DNA of 64,000 nt from Schistocephalus solidus (Eukaryota; Platyhelminthes; Cestoda; Diphyllobothriidea; Diphyllobothriidae). Made by a program: the position numbers and the translations under genes. This document shows positions 49,568-61,500 of this stretch, one piece after another. Each line of letters starts with the position of its first letter. The first letter of the stretch is position 1. The notes under the pieces are model-generated. The model made no database searches. It saw nothing but the letters and a program-made list of their open reading frames with translations, and was not told the origin of the DNA. The DNA lies in assembly GCA_017591395.1 (NCBI GenBank), contig WEDG01000993.1, forward strand, positions 292,944-356,943. The letters run 5' to 3'.

Positions 49568-52500
49568 TTGGAATATGGGCATCCCAAGAAGTATAATTCG
49601 AAGTAAAGAAGTTCTTTGGGAAACAATGTGTAACTTTATTCTGTAAATTTTCGACGCTGGTTCCCCAGGTCGTCGTCAGACTTGTGGTAAAATGTGCAGT
49701 TATTATAAGGTTTCTTGAGGACAGATTTATTACATGTTTTGAGCAATTCGGGTTTGAGTAAGATTGTTTGGAAATGGCCATCCTTTTCTTGTCTAACATT
49801 CCTCTCTTCTTCTTCTGCTGCAATGTTGAGTCTTCGTAATTTGTCCAGAAACCCTAGGGAGTTGTCAATGGATGTTTCAGAATTCTTTGTCAATGGGTGT
49901 AATTTGCGGAAAAGCCACTTGTAAATCTTATAATTGGGTACACCGATTAACGATACTATCGGTCGCAGTGGCACCTCTGGCTTGTGAACCTTAGGTAGTC
50001 CATAGATCTTAGCTATGGTCGGTTCAGTTTGTCTCAAGGATTTGACAATATCTCCTGATATTTGCTTATTTCCTGTAAGACGTTTAAGTACTTTTTCAAT
50101 TGATGAATTCTGTGTTTTAGTGGGATCTGCGTCAAGAGGTTTATAGGTTGACCTATCATGTAACAATGACAGCATCTTTTTATCGTAGTCTGCTTTGTCC
50201 AAAATATCTGTTGAACCTCCTTTGTCCGCAGGAAGGATTACGATGTTTTTGTCTGTTTTGAGAGATTTTAGGGCTTTTCTTTCTTCATTTGATAGTACTG
50301 AAAATGGATTTCGGTTCTTTAAAGCATGTACAGTGTTATTTCGAATTGTGAAACGTTCATCTTCTGTAAGAGGTTCCGCTGATATAATGGACTCCAAGTT
50401 TGCAAGAAAATTCAGGTATTTTGAATCCGAAAGATTGCATTTTAATCCCTTGGAAAGTAATTGTTCTTCAGTTATTTTAAGGTTTCTTGAGGACAGATTT
50501 ATTACATGTTTTGAGCAATTCGGGTTTGAGTAAGATTGTTTGGAAATGGCCATCCATTTCTTGTCTAACATTCCTCTCTTCTTCTGTCGTTCGATGTTGG
50601 ACACACAGGTAATGGTCTCATTTAGATATTCAAATATGTGTGAAGGAAGTTCATCTCTGCAGAACTGCATGTATTGCAACTTAGAAGTTTGGAATTTTTG
50701 GAGCCTATAATGAGCATTAGAGATGCATGCGCCAAGCATGCTGCGACCATAACGAGATGCAATCTGATATCCTTGGGGAGTTTTTATGGCAGGTTTAATG
50801 TAGAGATTTCGGCAAAATCTTGAATTCCCGGCATCAGTGTAAAAATGATAACTGTTCCCGCGTTAAGCTTTCGCATATTGCACACTTTTCCCATCGTCTA
50901 ACTTGCAGTAAAACATCGCGAGAGTAATTAATACGAATAAATTGGAATACGGCCATCCCAAGAAGTATAATTCGAAGTAAAGAAGTTCTTTGGGAAACAA
51001 TGAGTAACTTTATTATGTAAATTTTTTCGACGCTGGTTCCCCAGGTCGTCGTCAGACTTGTGGTAAATGTGCAAGAAACAGTTAAAATTTAAAACATGTC
51101 AGAAAATCGATATTGCTGAATCAGTCCTGCCAATAGCTGTCATTGTTGATGAACATCTCAATATGATTGGCTACCGCCTTTTCCACTTGTCTTTGAGATT
51201 ATTGTACACGGCATCCAATTCGATGTGCCGATTTATGCACGAGTCATCAGAATGAATGGCCTCTAAGAATTCCCGGCCTCTCTTCGATGGGCAGAAGCCA
51301 ACAATACGCGTTTTATCCCATGCAAATTTGTGACCAGTTTCTAGTGTACGCACGGCAACTTGAGACAGGTGGTCTCGTCTCTTGACAGCCAACTGATGTT
51401 CGTGTAGGCGTGTAGAGACTGATTTTCCTGTTTGGCCGCAATACACAACATTACAACTGTCACATGGGATTTTGTAAAAGGCTTCTTTTTTATCTAAATA
51501 GCCAACCCTATCCTTAGGGTGTACAAGCTGGTTTCGAATTGTAGTCGTGGGTTTGTGCGCCACGTAAATTTAGTGCTTCCGCAGATGTCTTTCAACGAGT
51601 TCAGACACGTTCTTAATGTATGGAAGTGTTCGCCAGTTTTTTATTGTGGGCGCATGATCCGAACTATCTAGTTCCTTATCTTTTTCTTTGAATTCTTGAT
51701 GTTTCATGCATCTACGTACCAAATCTCTAGGGTAACCGTTGCTGGAAAACAGGTTGAATAGATAAGTGAGTTCAATTTGATAAAGTTCCTTGGTAGAACA
51801 GTGGGTTTTTGCTCGGTTGATGAGTGTGTTTACCACGCTTCGTTTGTGGGCGACAGGGTGGTTGCTCTCATAATGTAGGATAACATCCGCATTAGCCTCT
51901 TTGCGGTAAACTGATGTTTCAAAGGTCCCGTCAGTCTTTCGCTGTACGAGGACGTCAAGGAAAGGTAGTCGGTTGTCAATTTCTTTTTCGAGCGTAAAGG
52001 TTATTCCAGGTATCGCCGAATTAATCACATTGTGTAGTGTTTCTAGTCGGTCCCTTTTAACGATGACAAACGTGTCATCAACGTAGCGTGGGACATGGAG
52101 TCAGATGATTCGGACATGACTTTTTTAGGGTCAGACCCGAACTTTCAATGAACCTTTGGGTCGAAGACAATCAACCACTGTGGAATAACCCCGTACTGCC
52201 CATTCTACAAACAAGTAGTATGAATCGTATATGGCACATATTTTATTCCATACTTCCGACATAGGTACTAGCTAAAAGCCCAGACACGTGTTTCGCCCAT
52301 GTTTCTGCTGTTGCGTGACGCAGCAACGAGGGGTTCGGCTCCTCAGTGGGTCTCCCAGCGTTCTCTGTGTGGTTTCTGGTATATGGACTCATGAGAATAA
52401 TCAAGGAAATAATTTCTGAAATTATCATGTGCAGGACATGGAGTCAGATGATTCGGACATGACTTTTTTAGTGTCAGACCCGAAATTTTCAATGAACATT

Positions 52501-55500
52501 TGGGTCGAAGACAATCAACCACTGTGGAATAACCGCGTAATGCCCATTCTACAAACAAGTAGTACTACAAGTAGTATGAATCGTATATGGCACATATATT
52601 ATACCGTACTTCCGACATAGGTACTAGCTAAAAGCCCAGACACGTGCTTCGCCGATGTTTTTGCTGCTGCGTGACGCAACAACGAGGGGTTCGGTTCCTC
52701 AGTGGGTCCCCCAGCGTTTTCTATGCGGTTTCTGGTGTATGGACTCCAGAGAATAATCAAGGAAATAATTTCTGAAATTATCATGTGCAGGACATGGAGT
52801 CAGATGATTCGGACATGACTTTTTTAGGGTCAGACCCGAAATTTCAATGAACATTTGGGTCGAAGACAATCAACCACTGTGGAATAACCACGTAATGCCC
52901 ATTCTACAAACAAGTAGTACGTCAAGTAGTATGAATCGTATATGGCGCATATATTATACCGTACTTCCGACATAGGTACTAGCTTTAAGCCCAGACACGT
53001 GTTTCGCCGATGTTTCTGCTGCTGCGTCACGCAGCAACGAGGGGTTCGGCTCCTCGGTGGGTCCCCCAGCGTTTTCTATGCGGTTTCTGGTATATGAACT
53101 CCAGAGAATAATCAAGGAAATAATTTCTGAAATTATGAAGTTCTTTCGGTAAATACAAACTCTACTATGTAAATTTTCGAATTTGTTACCCCAATTTGTC
53201 TTTAGACAACTGGGAGATGTACACAAAATTGTTAACTTTAACCAATGCCTAACACGAGGTTCGGTTGTTGGCTGACGGTTGAAACAATATGCGTCCGAGG
53301 CCTTAATTAATATGATCGATAGTGGCTGCATTCGCTTCCACTTGACCTTGAGAAATTTTTATTTGATATCCAAATCGATATGACTGTTAATGCATGCCTC
53401 GTCTGAGTGCATTGCCTCCAGGCATTTGCGACTCTTCCTTGTTGGTCAGGCACCAACGATATGCGTATCCTCCCATGCAAAAAGGTTTCATGTGTCCAGT
53501 GTTCGCATGGCTACCTGGGATAAGTGGTCTCGTCTCCTCACCCCTAACTGATGTTCATATAAGCGGGTGGGTCTGGCCAAAATAGACTGCATCACACCTG
53601 GCACACGTTATTTTGTACACGACTTCTTTTCGTTTGAACTAGCCAACCCTGTCCTTAGGGTTGAGTGCACAACGTTGTTGTAGTTTCGTGCGCTATCTGT
53701 ATCAAGTAGTTTTGAACTGTCTTTCGACGAGCTCACATACATTCTTTACATACGTTAGAGAGCGCCAGTTTGCTGGGTTGGTCGCCTGAGAGGTAATAGC
53801 TCTGAATATACATCTTTCTTTGAAATGTTGTCGTGGCGTGCATCTACAGACAAAGTCAGGAAGATATCCATATTGGGAACATAGTTTAAAATGTATTTAA
53901 TTTCCGTTCAATATGTTTTTTTATCGAAAGAGTAAATTTATGCTCGACTTTGAGTAGATTACCTATCTCATGAAATCTCATGGATTACACAAAAAAGCCT
54001 GTTATGCGAAATCTGTCCACGCCGTGTCCCCCAGTGTTTCATAGCAGTACAGGAAATATCGTTCTTCAAAAGGAGGCATATTGTTGTTTAAAAATTAATA
54101 TTACGTCGTTTAGAAATACTCATTATTTTAGAAAATTGACCAATTCTAAAACTATGTTCCCAAAATGGATATCTTCCTGACTTTGTCCGTAGATGCATGT
54201 GACGACAACATTTCAAATAAAGAAGTATATTCAGAGCTATGACCTCTCAGGCGTCCAACCCAGCAAACTGGCGCTCTCTAACGTATGTAAAGAATGTATG
54301 TGAGCTCGTCGAAAGACAGTTCAAAACTACTAGATACAGATAGCGCACAAACCTACAACAATGTTGCGCACTCAACCCTAAGGACAGGGTTGGCTAGTTC
54401 AAAAGAAGAGAAGTCGTGTACAAAATAACGTGTGCCAGGTGTGATGCAGTCTATTTTGGCCAGACCCATCCGTTTATATGAACATCGGTTAGGGGTGAGG
54501 AGACGAGACCACTTATCCCAGGTAGCCATGCAAACACTGGACACAGGAAACCTTTTTGCATGGGAGGATACGCATATCGTTGGTGCCTGACCAACAAGGA
54601 AGAGTCGCAAATGCCTGGAGGCAATGCACTCAGACGAGGTATGCATTAACAGTCATATCGATTTGGATGCCAATTAAAAATTTCTCAAGGTCAAGTGGAA
54701 GCGAATGCAGCCAATATCGACCATATTAATTAAGGTCTCGGATGCCTATTGTTTCAGCCGTCAGCCAACTACCTAACCTCGTGTAAGCATTGGTTAAAGT
54801 TAACAATTTTGTGTAAATCTCCCAGTCGTCTGAAGACGAACTGGGGTAACAAACTTGAAAATTTACTAAATAGAGTTTTTATGTACCGAAAGAACTTCAG
54901 CTTAATTAGGTATATATATCCAGCCACCTCGTGTTGCTGATTTGCCATCCCTCTGCTGTAGTTGTCGTAAGGTTATGGCCACTCCTTCCGCTAACGTCTG
55001 CTCCAAGAAAACTTTAATATGGTTACCGCGCTTCTTACCACTTCGTTTGTCTAGTGATGGGTTGGTATGGCCAGCTTGTACATTCTCGAGTCCAATTAGA
55101 TTCTTCCGAGGAATTTCCTCTTCTTAATATTTAAGAGTGCTTTAGGTGATCGAACACGTGAAACATTTACTGACCTTTTTATATGTCATCATCCCCAAAG
55201 TATTTTGTATGTGCCATGATGCTGCCTTTTAAAGGGGTATCTGCATACACACCATGGGCCTCTAACGAAACCTCGCCTTATCCACACAAAATCTCACTTC
55301 CACGTGATCCCACCAGGTCTCAGGCGTCTACATCTCATTAGCAACAGCACATCACACAACACTCACGCAAACCCCATTTTCTTAAATTTGCGACTTCCAG
55401 AATGACGTGTAAAACTTTGCGTAGGCGAATTTTCTGGTCTTATATACCCGAGAAGCGAATCCTTTTGTGTAACCAATTACATGAGAGTGAGTTGGAGGCA

Positions 55501-58500
55501 AAGAAAGTCTGCTTTACTGTGCACACATACACTCCTGTCACCTTTGGCAGAGGTCGCCTTCGTCGAAGTCTGCGACGATAGTACGAAGTCTTAAACAGCA
55601 TTCTAAAATGTGTTTTCGATAAGAAGTAATAATTTAGGTGCGTTTTTTATACTGATTATTATGCCGTGCAATCCCGATTTTGAATGAACTTCTACCCGGC
55701 CACCTGCAAAAAGCACGTTCTGTTAAACGTGACTACTTAAGTTATAAGGTTTTTTTGTTGTCCATAAAATTTTAATATGTTGTACTTAAGGAAATATTCT
55801 TTTTGTACGCATTAGGTAACAAATTACGTCTCCTTTAAATTTGAGTAGATAACCTATCTTATGAAATCTCATGGATTACACAAAAAAGCCTGTTATGCGA
55901 AATCTGCCCACGCCGTGTCCCCCAGTGTTTCATTGGAGTACAGGAAAGATCGTTCTTCAAAAGGAGGCATATTGTTTTTTAAAAATTAATATTACGTCGT
56001 TTAGAAATACTCATTATTTTAGAAAATTGACCAATTCTAAAAACTTAAAAAATGGTTCAACTAGGTAACCTTCAGTTTTAAACGTTCAAGATGTCTGTCC
56101 ATGCACAAAATTAGTGAATATAGCAGCACAAGCAGAGTTAAGTTTGAAGCTGGTCCTTTATTGTATTTTCCACGAAGATAGTCTTCCAGCTTACAAGCGA
56201 TGTAAATTATAGTCTTTAACAAACAGCCTAAATTTCGAGTATATATTCCAGCACGATTTCACGACAAATGACGGTTTTTCTTCTGTTTCTATATTTTTTG
56301 AGAAGCTTTTGACTAAGGCAAACGGATTTTCGCTTGATAGTACCGATAGGGTCATCACATAAGTAAAATCTTTTATTTAGCTCAAACTGTCCCTGACTAA
56401 TAAATTTAAATAGAATTTTCAAGTGCAATCGTAAACGAACCGTGTTGTGTATATTAAGATGAGTTTCAAGGCGTGGTATATACTTTTTTTCAGTTTTCAG
56501 TCGATTTCTCATAACTTTTAATCCTGTTTTATGTGTTCATCAAACCCTTAAAATTTAGATACTTTTCTAAAGCATTTACCTAAGTAGTGAGCTCTGAAAA
56601 CATTCTTTCTAATGCGGATGACCGTTTGGGTCACTAAAACATTAAAAATCGTTGCCGAGAAAAATAAACGTTCAATAGAGTATTCGACAATTAATATGCA
56701 AAGCATCAATTTAAAATGCCTTCACATAATAAGTTAACTCTTTAAGTAACGCTTTATTTCGCTATTTTATTGTCGAATATCTGCGTACTTTACCTTTTTC
56801 CAAGGTAAAACTTGGGAGGCTTGACAGTTTTATCGACTTTCCTTGATATGTTTTCGGCCGGAAATAAAGGAGCGACATTTCTCTTTACATGGCAGCGTTT
56901 TTTGCTTTATTTGTTTACTTTTAGGTCCCGTTTTAAGGTTAAAAATGCTCAGCAGAGTCGCCGAATATCTGATATTAATTTGCGAAAACTGCTAACCTTC
57001 TGTCAGTTTTGTTTCAAGTTTACATATTCGTTCATAGTTAACCATAGAAACTGTCTGGACCTATCTGGCATACGGCGTGACAGAGAAAAGTCACGGCATG
57101 TCGCGGCTTCAACTATGAACATAGTTTGCGGTCCGAAACTACACTCACAAAAGTTTTTTTCCGAAATGTAATGCAAAAGTACATAAAAAATGGCAAAACA
57201 GAATTTTTGAACTGAATCTGCTCTTGTTTTCCCGAAACCAATGTAGATTCTCTTACCTGCATTGACCTGCTTATCGTGAAGGCAAAACCAAATTTTCCAT
57301 TCTCTGAAGGGATATTTTAAAAATTTTCGGATTTATATTAGTGTCCGTTTATACTGCTAAGCACAAAAACAAGAGCGGTTGCTCCCTATCTTTAAATAGC
57401 ATAGGAAATTCCTGGATATCAGCAAACGTCGGATTTGGTCCCATTTTGTCTTCAGTAAACGGATCATAATTGAACTTTTAAGTAGCGCACGGCTTTCTGC
57501 GCATTTATTCAACAAACAAAAATGCCATCATCAATGCGTACTATGCTACCATCTCAAATTTTGATCTCGACATTTCATGAGTTAGGCAATTTACTGTATA
57601 TACTTGAAGAATGGGGGATATTTCGGTTTAGAAAAGGAATGGAATTATGGGCTTTTATAAGACCGGGAATTGTCCATTTGTAGAGCATCGTATCTGCGCT
57701 TCTGTTAACGCTGCTTATAACGTATAAAACATAGTCCGCGTTCCTTACAAACTTTTATGAATTCTATATGATATCTTCTGCACAACATAGATAAATGTAT
57801 GGTTTTCCTTGCATCAAAATTATATATCATGTATTTTGCAGTGCAGAGCGTAGTGCAACGGCAGGTCGGGGTCAGGATTATTTAAGAATGTAATGTTTTA
57901 AAATTGCGAAATATCCCTTCTCTACTTGTGTGTTTTAATGAAGACCTCAGTTGCAACCAAACAATATTTTTATGTATGTCCATAAACTATACTTTATAAG
58001 GGCATTGTTAATCAATACGAAAATTCATGCTACTCATGTTTTCAATTTTACTCGAGTGTGGTTTTTGCAGGTGGCCGCTAAAAATCTCATTCGAAAATCG
58101 GTATCCTGTCGTCACTCAAATATCTCCGGATTATTCGCTGTGATAACCAATACTAAAACCCCTCCTGAGGTGCTTTTCGAATCGAAAACATATTTTAGAA
58201 TGTCGGTTAACATTTTATGATAGATGAAGTCGGAATTGCGTTTACCTGTTGATGACGAAACATGCTCGTCCCGTTATGCCTTGGGGCTAAGTTTAAGACC
58301 CTCGTAAGCAGTCGCATAGCGACTAGTAGCGTGCGCAAGTAATTTGGTGCGGATAAAGATAAAAGACACTGGAATGACCATTTCCTTTTTTCAATCGTCA
58401 TCCGCCAGCTATACCCGACTCTATGTCGTGGAAAAACTAGAATTCAAACCGAAAGGTGGTCCTTCTGTTCGCTCTACCATATTTACTATACCCGTTGATA

Positions 58501-61500
58501 AACGACTGGACAACGAGCTGTTGGCTCAGTGATTAGAGCTGTGGAATTATAACCGAAAGTGCGCGGGTTCGAACCTCAGGTCTGAGAGGACCTAAGGTTT
58601 ACTAAGGTTGGTTGACGATAACTAACACGCCATAAATGACCATTCCAGTCTCCTTTGTCTTTGGGGCTGCTCTCCCAACTTTTCATCAGATGAGGGGTAA
58701 CGTTCAAAAACAATTTGCTACTTACTTGTGTTTAACCCTGTCCGTCTGCGCGTTCCCGTTTGGCCTTTCTGGCACTCCCACTCAGTTGGGATCCGAGCCG
58801 TCCATCTCTTGTGTCGTTTTGTTCTTGTTTGGTGCTGGAACACAGTGCTTGGGCCTGCGCCCTCTCCCATCTCCGGTCTTCTTGAATCTATATTGGCACC
58901 GGGTCCAGGTGGGGGAGTGGAACATAGAGTGAGGTAGATGCCTCACAAGTCTACTCTTACTATGATCCAGCGCGAGTCACCATCCCTGCGCAGTATACGG
59001 TGGACATAGTTGAACACGGTGGTCAAACTATCGTGTGGTCATTTACCCTGCCTAAGCAAGGTCCCAGCACTGAATGTTGAGTGGGGAGGTGGAGTTCAGT
59101 TTAAGTTACGCAATCTTCGGGTTGTTTGTAAACGTGTGTCAAAAAGTGTTATAAACAACGACAAACGCACTTAAATGATCAACTTCGGGTACCCCGAGAT
59201 TCGATCCTATAATCTATTGGTCATCGAGCGAGGCCCTCGTCCCTCCACTGCGGGTCCATCTCATGCTAGTTGATATCCACGTTTTATTCATTGGCTGATG
59301 ATGGTAAATAAGCCCTAAATTTTTCCTCCAGAGCTCTTATCTTCGTCGGCAGCACTTCCCTCTTTTTAGCTGCTACTCGCCGTGTGGTTCGTATTGACTG
59401 TATATATTTAGCATTCAATTAGAACAGAATCCTCAGTACCCCATCCTGTGATGAGGTCAGGTCGGTGCACGTCACCTCCGTGTGAAATGCGATGAAGCTA
59501 TTAGTGTTTCAGGGCGTCGGTTTTAAGTTACTGAGTTCCAGAAATTATGCTTGCTTCATTCTTACCATTAATTATTTCTGCTGTTTTCGGTGCAGTCCAC
59601 TTGGGTATCCGTAAGCCCATACGGGTGACAACAAGTCAACTTATCACCAGTATAGGAGTAAAAGAAATTTTGCTGAAAGCAGACATATGTTGGTCTATCC
59701 TCCAACCTGGTACTAGATCGCATGTGCTGTCTGGGCACTTAAATTGGAAACGGGCCTTTTATTCTAGAGAAAATCGACGGATCTTTTACCTCTTATGGAG
59801 TCATGTTTGTCCTCGTTGACCGTAGTATCAGCAGCACGTGGTAAGACATGTCAGTTAGCATTCCCGGTAATACAGATTGCCATTCGCAACATTCCATAAA
59901 CGGTAAATATTCCCGTGTCCTATCACTAAACTTGCCTCCAATCGTAACCTCAATCCTAGACCTCAATTTAACCCTAACTCCAACTTATCCCTAGTGTTAC
60001 CCTTAACCCTGGTACTAACCTTACTCTTCCGGAGACTTAGTTCAAGACCTCTGAACTAGGGAGGTCCCCTATTCCTGCGTCTCTACCAGCAGTCGGGTGG
60101 CATCGAGGCGTGTTGGCCTTACAGTACAAAATTTTTCCGTGGTTTTCTTCACTCACATTGGTAGCCGATATTTCAGACAGGGGCGCACGAAGGAGTTGAC
60201 CCCTAAAACTAAACTTTATTATCAGAATTTGGGAAAAAGGTCTAGTGACCTGCACAGCCCCGTGGTAAAACCGAAGTAGTAAGTTAGGTTCCCTAAAAAA
60301 GAATACAAATCAAAAAGACTATGTACCTATCTGTAAGGTTTATTAGTGTAACCAAGGTGCCAAGGATATTGGCAGCTCTAGTCCCCGCTCAATAAGCGGT
60401 GCGCACATTCTTGCTCGAGGTCTGATACCGATCCTTATTCTCTGACTTACGTCCTTACGAAGCCTACTACCTCAAGTCGCAGAAGTGAGGCACACGTACG
60501 GTACTGCAGGGGGTGAACGGCCTTTAACACTAACCGCTTCTTACCGATGCATATGGTTCCAACATTCGTTGTGGATGGTTTCACTCTCAGTACAGTATTC
60601 TTACTGCGGGATACTTTAAGCTAAAAAAGTCAAGCACCTCCTTTTAATCGTACTACACTGTACAATATATTTGCTAAGTCCCTAGGGCAGGTCACATGGT
60701 GGAGGTTAGTTGTGTCGTTCATGTCAAATATTACAGTTTTAAAATCGGATCAACCCCTGCTTACGTTAATGAATGCGCGATCTCCTGCAGAGTGCGCTTA
60801 AGAAAGCGAACGTTCGTGCAACCCCTCGGTAGAATATGCTTTAAGTTGCACGAGTATCCAAAATGTGTCGAAAATGCAACATACATGAGCAGTGTTTTCG
60901 TTTTGTTTGGTTGAGAATGATGGTTGAAAAGAGGTTGACCCAAAAGCTATCGCGCTACTGTAGCGGACTATGTTCAGGGGTGATCAGTCTTTCGACCTCA
61001 CTTAAATAAGCTTTTCTGTCCGAGAGTTTCTTAAAAATGTTTGGTACATTTATTTTTATTTTTTGGCGAACAATCCACCCAGGACGATACCAGTAGTAGG
61101 TAGTGAAAAGCGAAAAGCCTAATAGATCTTACTGCAAATTAAGGGGGTTTCTAATAGTACCCTGCAGACTTGGCTCCTGGTCCTTTTCCTCATTTGCAGC
61201 ATCACTTTTACCATAACCTGTATGGAGAACTCCAGGAACGCGATGATAGGACGAAATACGCGTGATTCCGTCATTCAGTAGTAGAACTTAAAGGATAAAC
61301 ATCTTCCTGCTTTGAACTGCTGCCTGTGTTTGGAGTTTAATGAAGGCATTTGTATTTTTTGGTGCCCCCTCTCGTCAGTGGAATGCATTCTTCTCAACGA
61401 GATTGTGACGTCCGACGTTTCTTAGCTGAACTGCAAGCTAAAATCGATCTTCAGTTTCGTCCATGGCTCTTTCCCGAACATCTGGAGCTGGCCGACGGTG

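Larger units (their letters stand above)
49566..52092 (-). mobile_element. PLE-4: two PLE halves in tandem, permuted
   Basis: On the minus strand a C-terminal half (52092-51171, starting exactly at the RT motif RYVDD) and its 3' end (about 51065-50938) come first, followed by an N-terminal half (about 50830-49820) and a second 3' end (about 49700-49566). This is what a tandem pair of 5'-truncated PLEs looks like. The two ends share GGCCATCCCAAGAAGTATAA and TTCTTTGGGAAACAATG. The element is bordered by 355-bp hammerhead units on both sides. Confidence 0.8.
52093..53140 (-). repeat. Three to four tandem 355-bp hammerhead units
   Basis: Ribozyme-to-ribozyme spacing is 356 and 355 nt. The array starts exactly where PLE-4 is cut at RYVDD and ends where PLE-5 starts at 53139. 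The outermost partial unit (52093-52240) lacks the ribozyme. Units share AACCACTGTGGAATAACC, CATTTGGGTCGAAGACAATC and CCGAAATTTCAATGAAC. Confidence 0.85.

Noticed and set aside
57951..58220. Candidate extra MGAT2 exon after TTTTTGCAG at about 58070
   Set aside because: The translation does not match the family, and exon 8 already joins exon 9 in phase with continuous homology.
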